Source of the DNA: Beverwykella pulmonaria
Lineage: Eukaryota; Ascomycota; Dothideomycetes; Pleosporales; Melanommataceae
Length of the DNA stretch: 64,000 nt
Direction: 5' to 3'
NCBI GenBank assembly: GCA_001599595.1
Contig: BCHH01000001.1
Coordinates: 1,267,935 to 1,331,934, forward strand
The position numbers and the translations under genes were made by a program. The notes under the pieces were generated by a model. The model ran no database searches. It saw only the letters and a program-made list of their open reading frames with translations, and was not told the DNA's origin. Each line of letters begins with the position of its first letter. The first letter of the stretch is position 1. Below are positions 32,463-43,481 of the stretch, piece by piece.

Positions 32463-35083
32463 TTAAGGCTGTGAAAATTCCTTGATAGTCATTGTCCCCT
32501 TCGTTCAAACCTGCAACAGGTTAGAGCCTGGATTTATTAGTAATCCCATGCACCGACTTCTTCCTACGAACCTTCTTCTCCCATGATCCATGCAGCCTTT
32601 GATAGGTTTATTGGTTACCCAACGAATTTAATGTAACTAGAATTACTTAACTAATATCTCTTCAACCTAATCTTTTTATGCAAACATTTACTGAATATGA
32701 CACTACATTCTTCTTTTCGGTGTCATTACTAGGTACTATCTCGTTCTCACACAGTGAAGCGCAGGCTCGTAAATGCGAAGCACATATTTTATTATTATTA
32801 CAAGTGTAAGCGCCCGGGAACAGATATCGTGATGTGACCATGACATTTGAATCTAGCACAGAGGGAAATCTGCTGTGGGAACTTTTACCAGCACAATATG
32901 AAACTAGCGCTAATTGACGAGTGACAGCTCAACAATCTTGCCTTTGAAAATTCGTAGTTCTAACGTGAGGTTGTAGAAGAACACCAGTTTTACTCCTGGA
33001 TTGGAGAAGCAAAAGAAATAACGGCACTATACATCAGAACTTCGTCTTATGTTCACCTCCCGTCCCCAAGTTGACAACAAACTATTAGAACCCGGCACAC
33101 AAAAAGACAATGCCACAGTTGCAATGCCACATTCAAAAGCTGTACGTAGCTTTCCTGCCCCTCTCTACGAATTGAGAGACCAAATAAACATGTTTGCCTG
33201 GGATGAGACCTCTATTCGCTTCTGGTTTCGAGAGTTCCAAGTATACGTGGGTTATGGTGAGAATCTGGATGAAAGACTCGGTTTACCTTTGTGGCTACTA
33301 CTACCCAAGACAGCTTTAGAGATAGGTCAAGAGCAACTCTATAGGTCAAGAGAAACTCTATAGGAAGACAGTGTTTCACGAGGGATACACTCACAAGCCA
33401 GATAATGTTAAGCTATCTAGTGTCCTAACTATCCAGAAACTCAGGTGATTCAAATCTGAGAAAGCAGAATTGTGAAATTTACAGAACTGGATTACCCCTA
33501 TGGGATCCCAGAGACACTCTTTTGGCCAAGGAATAAAGGCTTAGCTCTACTTTGATTATTTCTGGCCCTGGGGCAAGATATCCAAGAGATCCAGATCCAA
33601 TTTGGGATTTCGGATGAAATGGATATAAAGAAGCTACTCAAACAGACAACATGAATCGATGTCCAGCATCCCTGATTAATCCCACAGTAACTACGTCGAG
33701 AGTCATTTGCAACCGCTTGTAGTGTTCATCAGCACGAACCACCGAACATGCTCGCATGAAACAGGAGCGAGGATTCTCGGAATTAATTGGGTGGGAGCGT
33801 CTGTGCGATTGTGAGAGAGAAAGGGATGACTGCACAATTGAAGCCCGATTCGAAGTGAAACTATTCGAGAGAGGCGTCACTGGGGGTCAGGACTATTCGA
33901 TCATTACGAGGCCAATCAGCATGGAAGGGCCCAAAGAATCTGTCAGCCATATATCTGTAAGCTGGGTGAGGTTCAGAAGGTATATAGATGCGTGTATTGT
34001 ATGTGTATGTACGGCTGTGATATATATGTGCAGGACTTGATTAGTCAGTGGCAAATCCACATGACGGGTATGGTGTCCTGGGTATACAATATCTCCGACG
34101 CAATATCAGGAAGCAATTCCAGAGTTCTCTGAAGAGCAACCGCTACCTACTGATGGCATGACGTTAGATGTGTATCATCAAGTCAAGATTGAGTGGGTCT
34201 GCCGTTGTGCAGAAACATGTTCTAAAGACATGTTATTTAGACTTCCACATATATTTGCTGAGACATCTTTCCGCTCAGTAGATCATATAAATTTCTAACT
34301 CTTACTTGAAAACGATAAATTTCGGCATAGCCGTCCTATTGTGCCCATGGTGTTGCAACTCCCAGTGATATTCTGCTACGGGTGAAATACGCTCCGGAGC
34401 GAGAGGCTTCCACCCACAACAATGGCTGTCTTGCGATATATTCAGAATGTGTATCAATGATATCAAAATCTGATGATGAAGAGACGGAGGACGGCGACAG
34501 CTGACGAAGTTCTTCAGAAAGCGCAAAGGGCCTACTAATCTCCGCCGCATGCTATCTTACCTCCGAACCATCTCCCCTCTCACATCTGTCTCTCGATACC
34601 CTTCGTGAAGCCATTCCCATCGACACAACGTCTGTATTCATCGAGTATTTTGGTGTTTCAACATTACCCACGTGCCACACTCCCACCTTAGGCAATTGCC
34701 CCATCCCGCCTAGTCCCGTCGGCGCTCTCCACCTGCCCCTATTAGCGAATTCGGCATGCCAATCACGACATCGACACCATCTCGAAAAATTCAAGTCAAG
34801 ATTCCTAGTGCAGCAAACTGTGAGGTAATTTGCACACCGTGCGTCACGCATAGAGTCGCCTGCAGTCGGTCTTTGCTCGTCCTCGTCTTGGAGAAGATTT
34901 TAATTTCTCGCATTTTGTGAAATCCAAGACAAATTTTGATGTGTGAATCTGGTCCGGGATGGCGCAACGTCACGCAACGCGTTGCGAGACTGTCAGCATA
35001 GTCTATTTGCATATAAGTATTCGAACAGTCTCCCGTCAATCTCATGGCCTGTACGTTTAGTTCTTCTCAACAACGGTCGCACA
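32463..35083. other. Long gene-poor stretch
   Basis: No supported gene. ORF 33049-33363 (104 codons, ATG) has no motif that I recognise and ends in a 19 bp tandem duplication (33322-33359). Other ORFs are short. The final 150 bases are the permease promoter. Confidence 0.4.
33322..33359 (+). repeat. Tandem 19 bp duplication
   Basis: ATAGGTCAAGAGCAACTCT is followed directly by ATAGGTCAAGAGAAACTCT and ATAGG. One base differs between the two units. Confidence 0.8.
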
Positions 35084-36848
35084 ATGTCTCGATATCTCTC
35101 CAAATTCGGCAGTAATACGGCGCACACTTTCCACCAAACAACCGTGACCCAAAAGGACAGTACAGACAACCATCCTGAGCTTTCGACAGACGATGCCCAA
35201 GGGGATGACTCTCTCTACCAAGTGCGCCAAGAGAAGCGCCAAATTGGCATCACTTCAGCGGTCTTCTTGATCTTCAACCGCATGATCGGAACTGGAATCT
35301 TCGCAACCCCAAGCGCCATCTTCACGCTCTCCGGCTCCGTCGGCCTCTCACTCTTCATCTGGGTAGCAGGCATGCTCATCGCTGCTGCGGGTCTAGCTGT
35401 TTATCTCGAGTTCGGGACCGCGATCCCGCGAAATGGCGGCGAGAAGAACTATCTGGAGTATGTGTTTCGCAAGCCCAGGTTCCTGGCCACGGGGATGTAT
35501 ACAGGCTACGTAATCCTGCTTGGTTGGGCTGGATCGAACTCAGTGGTCTTCGGAGAGTACATTCTGCACGCTGCGAATGTCGAGGTCGGACGGTGGAACC
35601 AACGTGGAGTTGGGCTCGCGTGCATCACGACGGCATTCCTAATCCACGGGCTGGCGCTGAAATGGGGGTTGAGGCTGCAGAATCTGCTTGGAGTGATCAA
35701 GCTCGGGATCATTCTGCTTATCGTCATCTGTGGCTGGGTAAGTATTTCCTCGTGCTTATATAGTTGTCACTACTAACCCTATGCAGGCAGCTCTGGGCGG
35801 GGCTCTGAAGGTCGAAAAACCGCACAACTTTGACAACGCATTCAAAGGAACAACAGGAAGCGCATACGGGGTCGTGACTGCGTTGTACAATGTCATCTGG
35901 AGTTATATTGGATACAGCAACGCCAACTACGCGCTCAGCGAGACGAAGAATCCTGTTCGCACGCTCAGAATCGCAGCTCCGTTGGCATTAGGTTCTGTAG
36001 CGATTCTGTACATGTTCGTCAACGTAAGCGTCTTCTCACCTTTTCTTCAACAAACCATGTCACTCACCAGCAACAGATCGCCTACTTCGCAGCCGTTCCC
36101 GCAGACGAGATCATCGCCTCGAAGCGCCTCGTCGCCGCCTCCCTATTTCGCAACGTATTAGGACCGAAGGCCGAGCGTGCACTTTCAGTTTTCGTCGCGC
36201 TTTCTGCGTTTGGAAATGTCCTTAGTGTGATTTTCTCGCAAGGCCGCATTGTGCAGGAACTGGGGCGTGAGGGCATTCTTCCCTTCTCAGGCTTCTGGGC
36301 TAGCAATCGGCCTTTCAATGCCCCGCTTGCTGGTCTCTTCGAGCACTGGCTCGTATCGGTGATCATCATGCTTGCGCCACCGCCTGGCGATGCGTATAAC
36401 TTCATTCTGAAGTAAGTCGTGCAGTATATCCCTCGAACTAGACATCTGCTAACCCTACATCAGTGTCATTTCATATCCCTTGGCTATCGTAAACACTTTC
36501 GTTGCCGGTGCCCTCGTCCACCTGTATCTGAACCGACAAAAGTGGAACTGGAACCCGCCTATCAGCGCCACGCTGCCTGTGGTCATTTTCTTCCTGCTCA
36601 GTAACATCTACCTAGTCATAGCTCCTTTCGTTCCGCCAAGCGAGGGCAACGGTGTGTATGAGAGTCTACCGTATTGGCTGCACTGCGTTGTCGGTATGGC
36701 CATCATCGCTGCTGGAGGAGTGTACTGGCTCATTTGGGCTGTCATTTTACCGAAAATTGGCGGATATCGACTAGAGCGCGAAGTAATTGTCGACGAAATT
36801 GATGGGTGGGAGAGACATGTCTTCAAACATGTATCGAAGCTTTCTTGA
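35084..36848 (+). CDS. Amino-acid permease, Mup1 (methionine permease)-like, APC superfamily
   Basis: Exons 35084-35737, 35787-36023, 36077-36411 and 36464-36848 give 536 residues; all introns are GT-AG of 49-53 nt. Start ATG 35084-35086. A hydrophilic N-terminal tail of about 60 residues precedes about twelve membrane helices. The first helix carries FNRMIGTGIFATPSAI, the glycine-rich substrate-binding break of LAT/Mup-type transporters. Helix 6 contains YNVIWSYIGYSNANYALSETKNP. Family members import methionine or related amino acids at the plasma membrane and are ubiquitinated for turnover. The methionine synthase at the other end of the window is too far away to argue for a cluster. Substrate is inferred from family resemblance only. 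Confidence 0.9.
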
Positions 36849-36890
36849 TACTTCAGCGATCACGGTAATTTGAGAATTTTCTTATTACTC

Positions 36891-37781
36891 TTAGTTTTGT
36901 AACCCAAATTCCTTCCTCTGATCCGTTATCTTGCTCTTGAACTTTGCCAGCAACTCATCGTCCGTCACAGCAGGTACCAAGCCAGCTTCTGTGTCCAGAA
37001 CCTCTCGATCTTTCCCATCCACGCTGAAAATAATGTTCCCAATGCGCGAAAAGAACATAACGTCGGCTCGAAAGTAGTTGTTCTCGTTTCGGAGCAGGCC
37101 TCTCATCCTCGAGATCAGCCACTCGGCAAAGTCCACCAAGAGCTTCTCAGAGTAGCGATGAAGTAACTCGAAGTTCAAGTCCTCCTTCCCTTCCACAGTG
37201 CGACCCGGCATATCACCGTGGGACACAATCTCGTGACCAGCTGGCACTTTTGTATCAATGTTAATTCGGAGTGTCTTAATGACCGCCATACTAGCAGGCC
37301 AAACACCATCTCCTTCGACCCGTTCACTGAGAAAGCCCCGGAAAAAATCCTTTAATGCGACAAGTATCCACGTACCCGACCGATCGCGCACCCGAGGATC
37401 AGCAAGAAATGATGCGTCGTTTCCCGCGTAGCACGGCATGATATTGATATCAAAAGAATCGAGAATTGGGCGTACCCGCCGTGGAATAACTCGAAAGGTT
37501 GGCCATAGCCACTGTCCGTCCAAGATGGCCATGTCGAGCTTGTAGCTTGGTTTTGTCCGGGCGAGGAGAGCGGACGTCTCGGCGCATATTTGGTGGTTGA
37601 CGAGCAGGAGGTTGAACCAAGTGGGCGCGGGATTGGGAGACGGGGCAAGGTAGTGGATCATGGCGGAGGACTTCTCGTGCTCTTCTCGGTGCAGGGGTTC
37701 GATGGGCTGGGAGGGGGAGAGAACGGCATGTTCGATGATATGGTCGCGGAGTTCGCGGGGCAGATTGAGCAAGGTGGCCAT
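36891..37781 (-). CDS. F-box-like fungal protein
   Basis: Intronless, 296 codons, start ATG 37779-37781. The N-terminus (LLNLPRELRDHIIEHAVL) is the short F-box-like motif common to a large set of fungal proteins. It is followed by a small predicted alpha/beta region with FNLLLVNHQICAETSALL, typical of that set. No further domain. The stop is 42 bp from the permease stop on the opposite strand, so the genes are tail-to-tail. Function unknown; Skp1 binding is possible. Confidence 0.7.
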   Translation of the reverse strand: MATLLNLPRELRDHIIEHAVLSPSQPIEPLHREEHEKSSAMIHYLAPSPNPAPTWFNLLLVNHQICAETSALLARTKPSYKLDMAILDGQWLWPTFRVIPRRVRPILDSFDINIMPCYAGNDASFLADPRVRDRSGTWILVALKDFFRGFLSERVEGDGVWPASMAVIKTLRINIDTKVPAGHEIVSHGDMPGRTVEGKEDLNFELLHRYSEKLLVDFAEWLISRMRGLLRNENNYFRADVMFFSRIGNIIFSVDGKDREVLDTEAGLVPAVTDDELLAKFKSKITDQRKEFGLQN

Positions 37782-38994
37782 GTTGGGCGGATTTAGTGTT
37801 ACGATCGATGAATAATAGAAGGTGGTGAGGTTGAGGTAGTCTGGCGTTTCGCTTGTCGGGATCTTCTACACGGATTATGATTGGTGCATCCCATTAGCAT
37901 GTATGCGTACCATCCATACTACCCTTGCTCAGAGCATCGATCACTCTGATAATTCTAGAACTACATTGTATATGTTGTAACGTTAGGAGAGACTATTTAA
38001 CTAGAGTCTTTGTACAGGATCAGCGCATAGGGCATGTCCCCGTTGTCGTATTGAATGTTCGATAGCGCATAATATTAAATGGCGAGCGTGTCCATCAGCA
38101 TATACTCTTCAATCGAGACCGATGCATGGCATATTTGCTTCATATCTACGAGCAGTATAGAAATTTCGTAACTACTAGATTTGAATTCGATATTTTTGGA
38201 ACCTACAGCAGGTGGTTGGGCAATTTGCGTTCGTACCGCTAGTCTCTTTCCTTCCCGTAAAACCGAGTATGCAAAGTCGAGATAGCCGTCCCTTCTAGCA
38301 AATGCTCTCCTTCTTTTTCAAGCCAGTCCCCGATGAGCCCTTCTTACTTCTGAAAACTGCTATGAATCCTTCGATACGGCATGATGAGGGCAAACACGCA
38401 CAGCCACGGATCGCAACAATTGCCGTCCTGCACAGCGGTATGGAACAACGGTTGTAGCATGGTGAGATCCTCCTGCCTCCTAGCGAGTGTACCCTGAATG
38501 CGACAGCGAGTAGCAGGTGCAGCAATTGGGGACGCCCTATTGTGCAAGGGTTCGAGTCCCTAACAGCCTGGTCTGGAAGGGGATTGGTGGTCGGGTTTCT
38601 TTCCTGCTTCGCGCAGTTCCTCATCCGCACTCACTAAGCGACGGCTGACAAAAGGGAATTGTTGTCAAGCAGATTGTTCGAACCCTATACCGATTGCACT
38701 TTGTCTAAGGTTTGGCAGCTTTCGACCTTGTCGCGAGACCTCGAACTTCGTACCGATGAAATCTTCGGTTCAGCCGCCCTGTTGCACTAGCTTCCCTAAT
38801 GCGAGATGCCCGTCGTCTTCGATGTTGGACTCATACCAAGTTTGGGTGGAAACTATAAGGGTGGTCAAGTTCTGGTTTCATTGAGTTGCAGTGCTTCAAT
38901 TGGTGTGTATCGTTGCTTGGTCTGTGGCTCTGGACTTGAGATAAGCTAGCGAGGGGATATGCGAGGATACAATGGAATAACCATTTTCCCTCAC
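37782..38994. other. Intergenic
   Basis: About 1.2 kb without a supported gene. GGGTTCGAGTCCC at 38548-38560 looks like a tRNA B-box, but no tRNA fold could be drawn around it. Confidence 0.45.
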
Positions 38995-39702
38995 TCATTG
39001 TGCTTGACCGGTTCTTCGTGCTTTGTGCCCCCCGGAAGGTGTTTTCAGTAGAACAGGAAGCTCCAGAGTCCCTTCTAGAGCTGCTTCGTCTCCTTCAGCA
39101 TGCTGCGCTTCTGTCGACGTATCATCTTGCGCGAGCCGCAACTGACGACGGCTTCTGCATGCTTTACGGCCCCTTTGCCTTGCCATTGTCCTTGCCATTA
39201 CCCCTGTCTTTTCGTCCCTCCCGGAGACCGCTATTGAAACTTCGAAGCGATATCGTAGTAGCCTCCGGACTCCTGCAACGACCCTCTTCATCATTAAGCG
39301 GTCATTCGCACTTGCCACGTCTTCAAGGCTCTTGGGGGCGTGCTTAATGTGATGATTGACAATGTTGACGAACGTCGGTGAGCTAGAAAGGATCGTGACT
39401 TTTTGCAGCTGGACGGTTTTCGGGCAACGTTTTTTGATCGTACTTCAAGCCAAACCCAGTGCATGCAAAGGTGTGAGCATCCGAGCTCTTTTGGGCGTCT
39501 TGACATTCTCAACCGCAAAGTTCTCGCACTTAATGCTGTATTTTCGCTTTTCAGTCTGGATTATACCGTTCTTGATTACACCTGTCATTGCGCATTCGGC
39601 TCGTTGTACGAGACCGATACCGACGCCCTGCGCATACGCGTAATCCATGGCGGTGTGCAGGACCAACACAAGCTGGGTAGTTCTCGAACGTCTCTCAGCC
39701 AT
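38995..39702 (-). pseudogene. Unknown reading frame interrupted by one TGA
   Basis: From ATG 39700-39702 one frame is open to 38995 (235 codons) except for a TGA at 39445-39447 (GCT-TGA-AGT). A C-to-T change in CGA would explain it; a small intron is the alternative. The frame is rich in Lys and Arg and contains KKRCPKTVQLQKVTIL and NIVNHHIKHAPKSLEDVASA. I do not recognise a family. Opposite-strand ORFs in the same place are shorter. Confidence that it was ever a gene is moderate. Confidence 0.35.
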
Positions 39703-39902
39703 CGCAAATGGCAAAGAATTTGAAGATTTGGTTTGGTAGGATATACTGGCAGACTGTCTGCAAAAGTTGATCTTGAATCAGGTTGGAAAGGTCTCGGGAG
39801 GAACGCCATCAATTATTTATTAGCCAGCGAAGGATTTGTTCAGCATGACTCTTGCTCCACGTTTTCTGTTAGCATGTGTAGAATTCGAGGAATTCTTGAC
39901 GG

Positions 39903-40274
39903 ATGCCTGAACTTTCGATCCGACATTTTGACTCGGCATGGGTGAAGGCCGTCGAATCGTATCCTGTCGACTTTTCTGGTGTCGTAGCTGCAGAGATTCC
40001 AAGTACTCAAAAGTTTTTCCTATATCCACGCTCTGTTTTGCATCTATACGGCGAATTCTCGAACATGCTAGATTGGAAACGTATCGATTGGATTATAGAA
40101 CAAGCTGGCAAGGCACTTCCCAACTTGAAGGGTTTTTATGTGAAGGGACGCAGCGCAAATTACAACATTAAGAAGTCCGGAGCTGGGTATGCGCTTCCCG
40201 AGATTGCAGAGGATCTATTATCGGAGTTGCTAGAAATAGGAAGTGGGAAAGAGGATATCGAGGTGTTTGGATAG
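39903..40274 (+). CDS. Hypothetical protein or gene fragment
   Basis: An ATG-started frame of 123 codons with ordinary protein composition (SVLHLYGEFSNMLDWKRID, KALPNLKGFYVKG). TGA at 39897-39899 closes the frame just upstream. It could be the 3' end of a larger broken gene, since leucine-rich fragments like this end many fungal F-box-like proteins. No motif settles it. Confidence 0.3.
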   Translation: MPELSIRHFDSAWVKAVESYPVDFSGVVAAEIPSTQKFFLYPRSVLHLYGEFSNMLDWKRIDWIIEQAGKALPNLKGFYVKGRSANYNIKKSGAGYALPEIAEDLLSELLEIGSGKEDIEVFG

Positions 40275-41023
40275 CCGATTCAAGTCGGGGTCAGGATCAC
40301 TTCTAGATAATGGTGTCGTGCGCTGAAAGCCATCATTCTCTGCATTGTGACAGTCATCCCTTCATCAAAGTCCATCGTGTGTTGAATGAGCGAGGCTGAC
40401 TGAGTTTGCTTCTTTGTTGAGTGGTATGCACTGTGGTTAATCAATGTGGAGCTTGAGGTCCAAATTGACGAATGGAAACAGTCCTCAACACCCACCGCCG
40501 CTGACGTCACACGCACCACGCAAAGCTAAACCGCATCCCTCACAGCGATCACGGTCCATCCCTACGACGATCAGCCATCGGCCCAGAATCCCGGACCTCC
40601 ACTCACATCAACACCACACCCTCTGCCATCCCATTAGCCCCGCCCTGCCGATACTGGTTCACGGTCTCCACCAAAACCCTCGCGCTGCATACGCCTTCCC
40701 CGAACAGGCATCGCTGAGATGTTCCGGCGACGCACGCGGAGTGCAACTGCGCTTGTAGTACCATTTCATCATGACTATTATTTGACGGGTAACGGCTTCT
40801 GGCGTGCCGCGCGGGCGAGCTGTGGCAGTCGTATCAGTATGGTACGCAAGAGCGATGGCCATGCGCCTTTGCCTTGTCCGGTTGTTTTGCGCGGCGCCAC
40901 TGTCGTCGTCAGGCTTAACTCTTCCACTACAACATCGTCATAGGCTTTCAATAGTAGTGGTAGACCCTTTTGCACCCTAATTTTCACTTGGAAGGAAATT
41001 CCTAATTCCCTGCGATTCCAAAC
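40275..41023. other. Intergenic upstream of aquaporin
   Basis: GC-rich with short ORFs on both strands; no supported gene. It contains the aquaporin promoter. Confidence 0.5.
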
Positions 41024-41024
41024 C

Positions 41025-42239
41025 ATGGCTCGCCACCTCTCCACCATCCTCCCTCAGTACGCCGCCAAAAAGACCAATGAGAAGCGCACGCCCGCAACCA
41101 AAGCAAGCACAAACACAAACACCTCTAGCATCACGCACAAATGGCGCAACGAGCTCGTAGCCATGGCCGCCGAATTCGCGGGCACCTTCATGTTTCTCTT
41201 CTTTGCGTTTGGCGGGACGCAGGTTGCGAATACGTCGGCAACGGCGAGTGATCCGGGCACGGCAGGCCAGGTGAATGGGAGTATTACCCAGGCGCCGAAT
41301 ACCAGTGTGTTGTTGTTTATTGCGTTGAGCTTTGGGTTTAGCTTGATGGTGAATGTTTGGGTTTTTTTCAGGGTGTCGGGGGGGTTGTTTAATCCTGCAG
41401 TACGTGTTCTACGTTGGGAAAGAGGAGAGAAGGGACAAGATGGGCTGACGTTTCCCCCCAGGTAACACTCGGCCTGTACCTCGTCGGCGCCCTCACCCCG
41501 ATCCGCGCCATCCTCTGCTTCATCTCTCAAATGCTCGCTGGTATGGCCTCCGCGGCTGTCGTCAGTGCCATCCTCCCGGGTCCTCTCTCCGTATCCACGA
41601 CCCTCGGCGTCGGGACCTCCATCGCCCAAGGCGTATTCCTCGAAATGTTCCTGACTGCGCTCCTCGTCTTCACCATCTTCATGCTCGCCGCAGAGAAACA
41701 CAAGGCGACCTTCCTGGCCCCGATAGGCATTGGCCTTGCGCTGTTTGTTGCCGAGTTGGTGGGCGTTTTCTACACGGGCGGAAGCTTGAATCCCACCAGG
41801 AGCTTTGGGCCATGCGTGGTTACAAGGAAATTTCCGGGGTATCATTATATATACTGGTTCGGTCCTCTCATGGGAACACTTCTTGCCTTCGGGATGTACA
41901 AGATCGTCAAATCGGTCGAGTACCAAACAGTCAACCCTGGACAAGACTTCGATGACCACGAGGTAGGTTCGCCCCTACTTTCGCCTTGCACGAGGAATGC
42001 TAATATAGATCCAGGCGGCCCTTTTCAAGCCCCCAACCAACGCCTCCCATGCCTCGCAAGTCGAGCGCCCAAACATCGCCGCCATCGTTGCCGAAGAGGC
42101 CGTCCGTATGGTGTCGCGCAGTTCGGGGTCTCCAGAGGCGGACCGCGAGCATATCGATACGAGGATGACTGGGGTTGCGAGTCGACTGAGTGACATTGGG
42201 AAAGAGAAGAGCGGTGGTGGGCATGGGGTTAGAGATTAA
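41025..42239 (+). CDS. Aquaporin / MIP family channel with NPA and NPT motifs
   Basis: Exons 41025-41399, 41462-41962 and 42015-42239 give 366 residues; start ATG 41025-41027. Six membrane helices are flanked by a 45-residue N-terminal tail and a hydrophilic C-terminal tail of about 90 residues. The first pore motif spans the first intron: LFNPA then VTL. The second is GGSLNPTRSFGP, with Thr replacing the usual Ala. Water or small-solute channel in the plasma membrane or vacuole is the family role. For the second intron, an alternative acceptor (ATATAG at 42008) would add two residues and also keeps the frame. The 301-codon antisense ORF here is a shadow of GC-rich coding sequence. Confidence 0.9.
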
Positions 42240-42563
42240 GGAACTAAAACAGAGAATGAACACATGGGGAACAGGAACCAAAAAAAGTTATTTGGGAATA
42301 CGCATATACCAAAATGCATGTGGGAAGACCCAGAATCATGAAATGGACGGGAAAATGAGAAAGTACAGAGACGACGTGCATGTTGATATGTGTCTCGCGT
42401 TTATGTTTTGGAATTTTGGTCTTGTTTTAGTGCTCCTGTTTTGTTTGCGCACGATACCCGTATAAAATGAGCGGGTTGTGTCTTAATACTTCTTTTATAT
42501 CACTATTCACACTCTTCCAGTACTCTATGATTTTCCTGCCCATCCACGCCACTTCACGCTGCC
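42240..42563. other. Intergenic, convergent 3' ends
   Basis: Three-prime flank of the aquaporin gene and of the small minus-strand candidate; nothing else seen. Confidence 0.5.
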
Positions 42564-43025
42564 TCAATTCATCGAGCCTAGAGGCGCTAGATAATGCGCA
42601 ATTAGGATCGTAAATATGAGGGTGAAGATTATGATAGCCATGACAAAGAGTGTGAGGCGTAGGACCGAAGGTCGGTAGCCGGCAGTCTGAGATGGTGGCT
42701 CAGGTTGAGATACGTTTAGTGTTTGGGCAGGATATTGATGAAGTTGAGCAGGTGAGGAAGGCAAATGCTGGGAAGGTCGAGGTCGCGGGCGAGATCGAGT
42801 GTGCGAGTTCTTGCTGCTGCTGTACGATAACGACGATGATGGATTAACCTTCTCTTACTCTTGCATATCGTTGGTGCCCTCGGAAACGGTGGATCCCAAG
42901 GTTTCCGCTCTCCCACCCCATCTTCCCGCGTTCCCACCCCCATTCCCGTTACCACCCACCGAAAGCTCGCGTACCGCAAAGACCAGATTCTCCAGCTCAT
43001 ATGTCCTGGTCATTAGATCCACCAT
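42564..43025 (-). CDS. Candidate small tail-anchored membrane protein
   Basis: ATG 43023-43025 opens a frame interrupted only by a TAA that lies in a plausible intron: donor GTAAGA at 42858, with acceptors at 42820, 42817 or 42814 (CAG repeats), all preserving the frame. The product of about 138-140 residues has a Gly/Asn-rich part, a Ser/Arg/Pro-rich linker and one C-terminal membrane helix (LFVMAIIIFTLIFTILIAHYL) followed by eight residues. That architecture is tail-anchored. A Pro/His-rich frame just upstream (about 43030-43250) may be a further 5' exon. No family recognised, and the intron is unusually short. Confidence 0.35.
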
Positions 43026-43481
43026 CTAGATTAGAGGTGATAGCATGTGGATTGTGCGTCGGATTCGTCGATGTAGTTCTGTCGGCATAAAGACGTTGCA
43101 TTACTCGTAGATGGTAAGAAGGAGGATTAGGAGGACGCAGGTCAGAACGATGACTAGCATATGGTGGATGATAGTGCGGGCTGGTGGGTGTGCAGATACG
43201 GTGACGATGATGCCGTGGCGATGTGGAGCTGTCTGTGCCGTATGCTGTAGGGGGTGGAATCCGTCGGAAGGACGGATGGGTAGGTGCTGTTCTTTTTAGG
43301 TATGTCTTCAGGTAGAGTCTCGGGTCGGTCGGTCAGTCGTGGTGGCGGTAGAAGCGGATATATAGGTCGATGATGACAGGGCATCTTCATCATCTTACCC
43401 CTCTCCCACAACGATATCCATGGTTTGTTAGTCGTTCCTTCCTTCCTCGAACATCCTTCTTTCTACGTTTTCCCGTCAGTC

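Noticed and set aside
31990..32508. Poly-proline / poly-leucine ORFs in the GGA repeat
   Set aside because: Translations of the wrong frames of the glycine repeat across the N gap.
38480..38575. tRNA gene suggested by GGGTTCGAGTCCC
   Set aside because: No acceptor stem, D-arm or anticodon arm could be drawn upstream; only the B-box-like hairpin is present.
41054..41959. 301-codon antisense ORF over the aquaporin gene
   Set aside because: Charged, repetitive translation opposite a clear MIP gene; crosses both exons and an intron.
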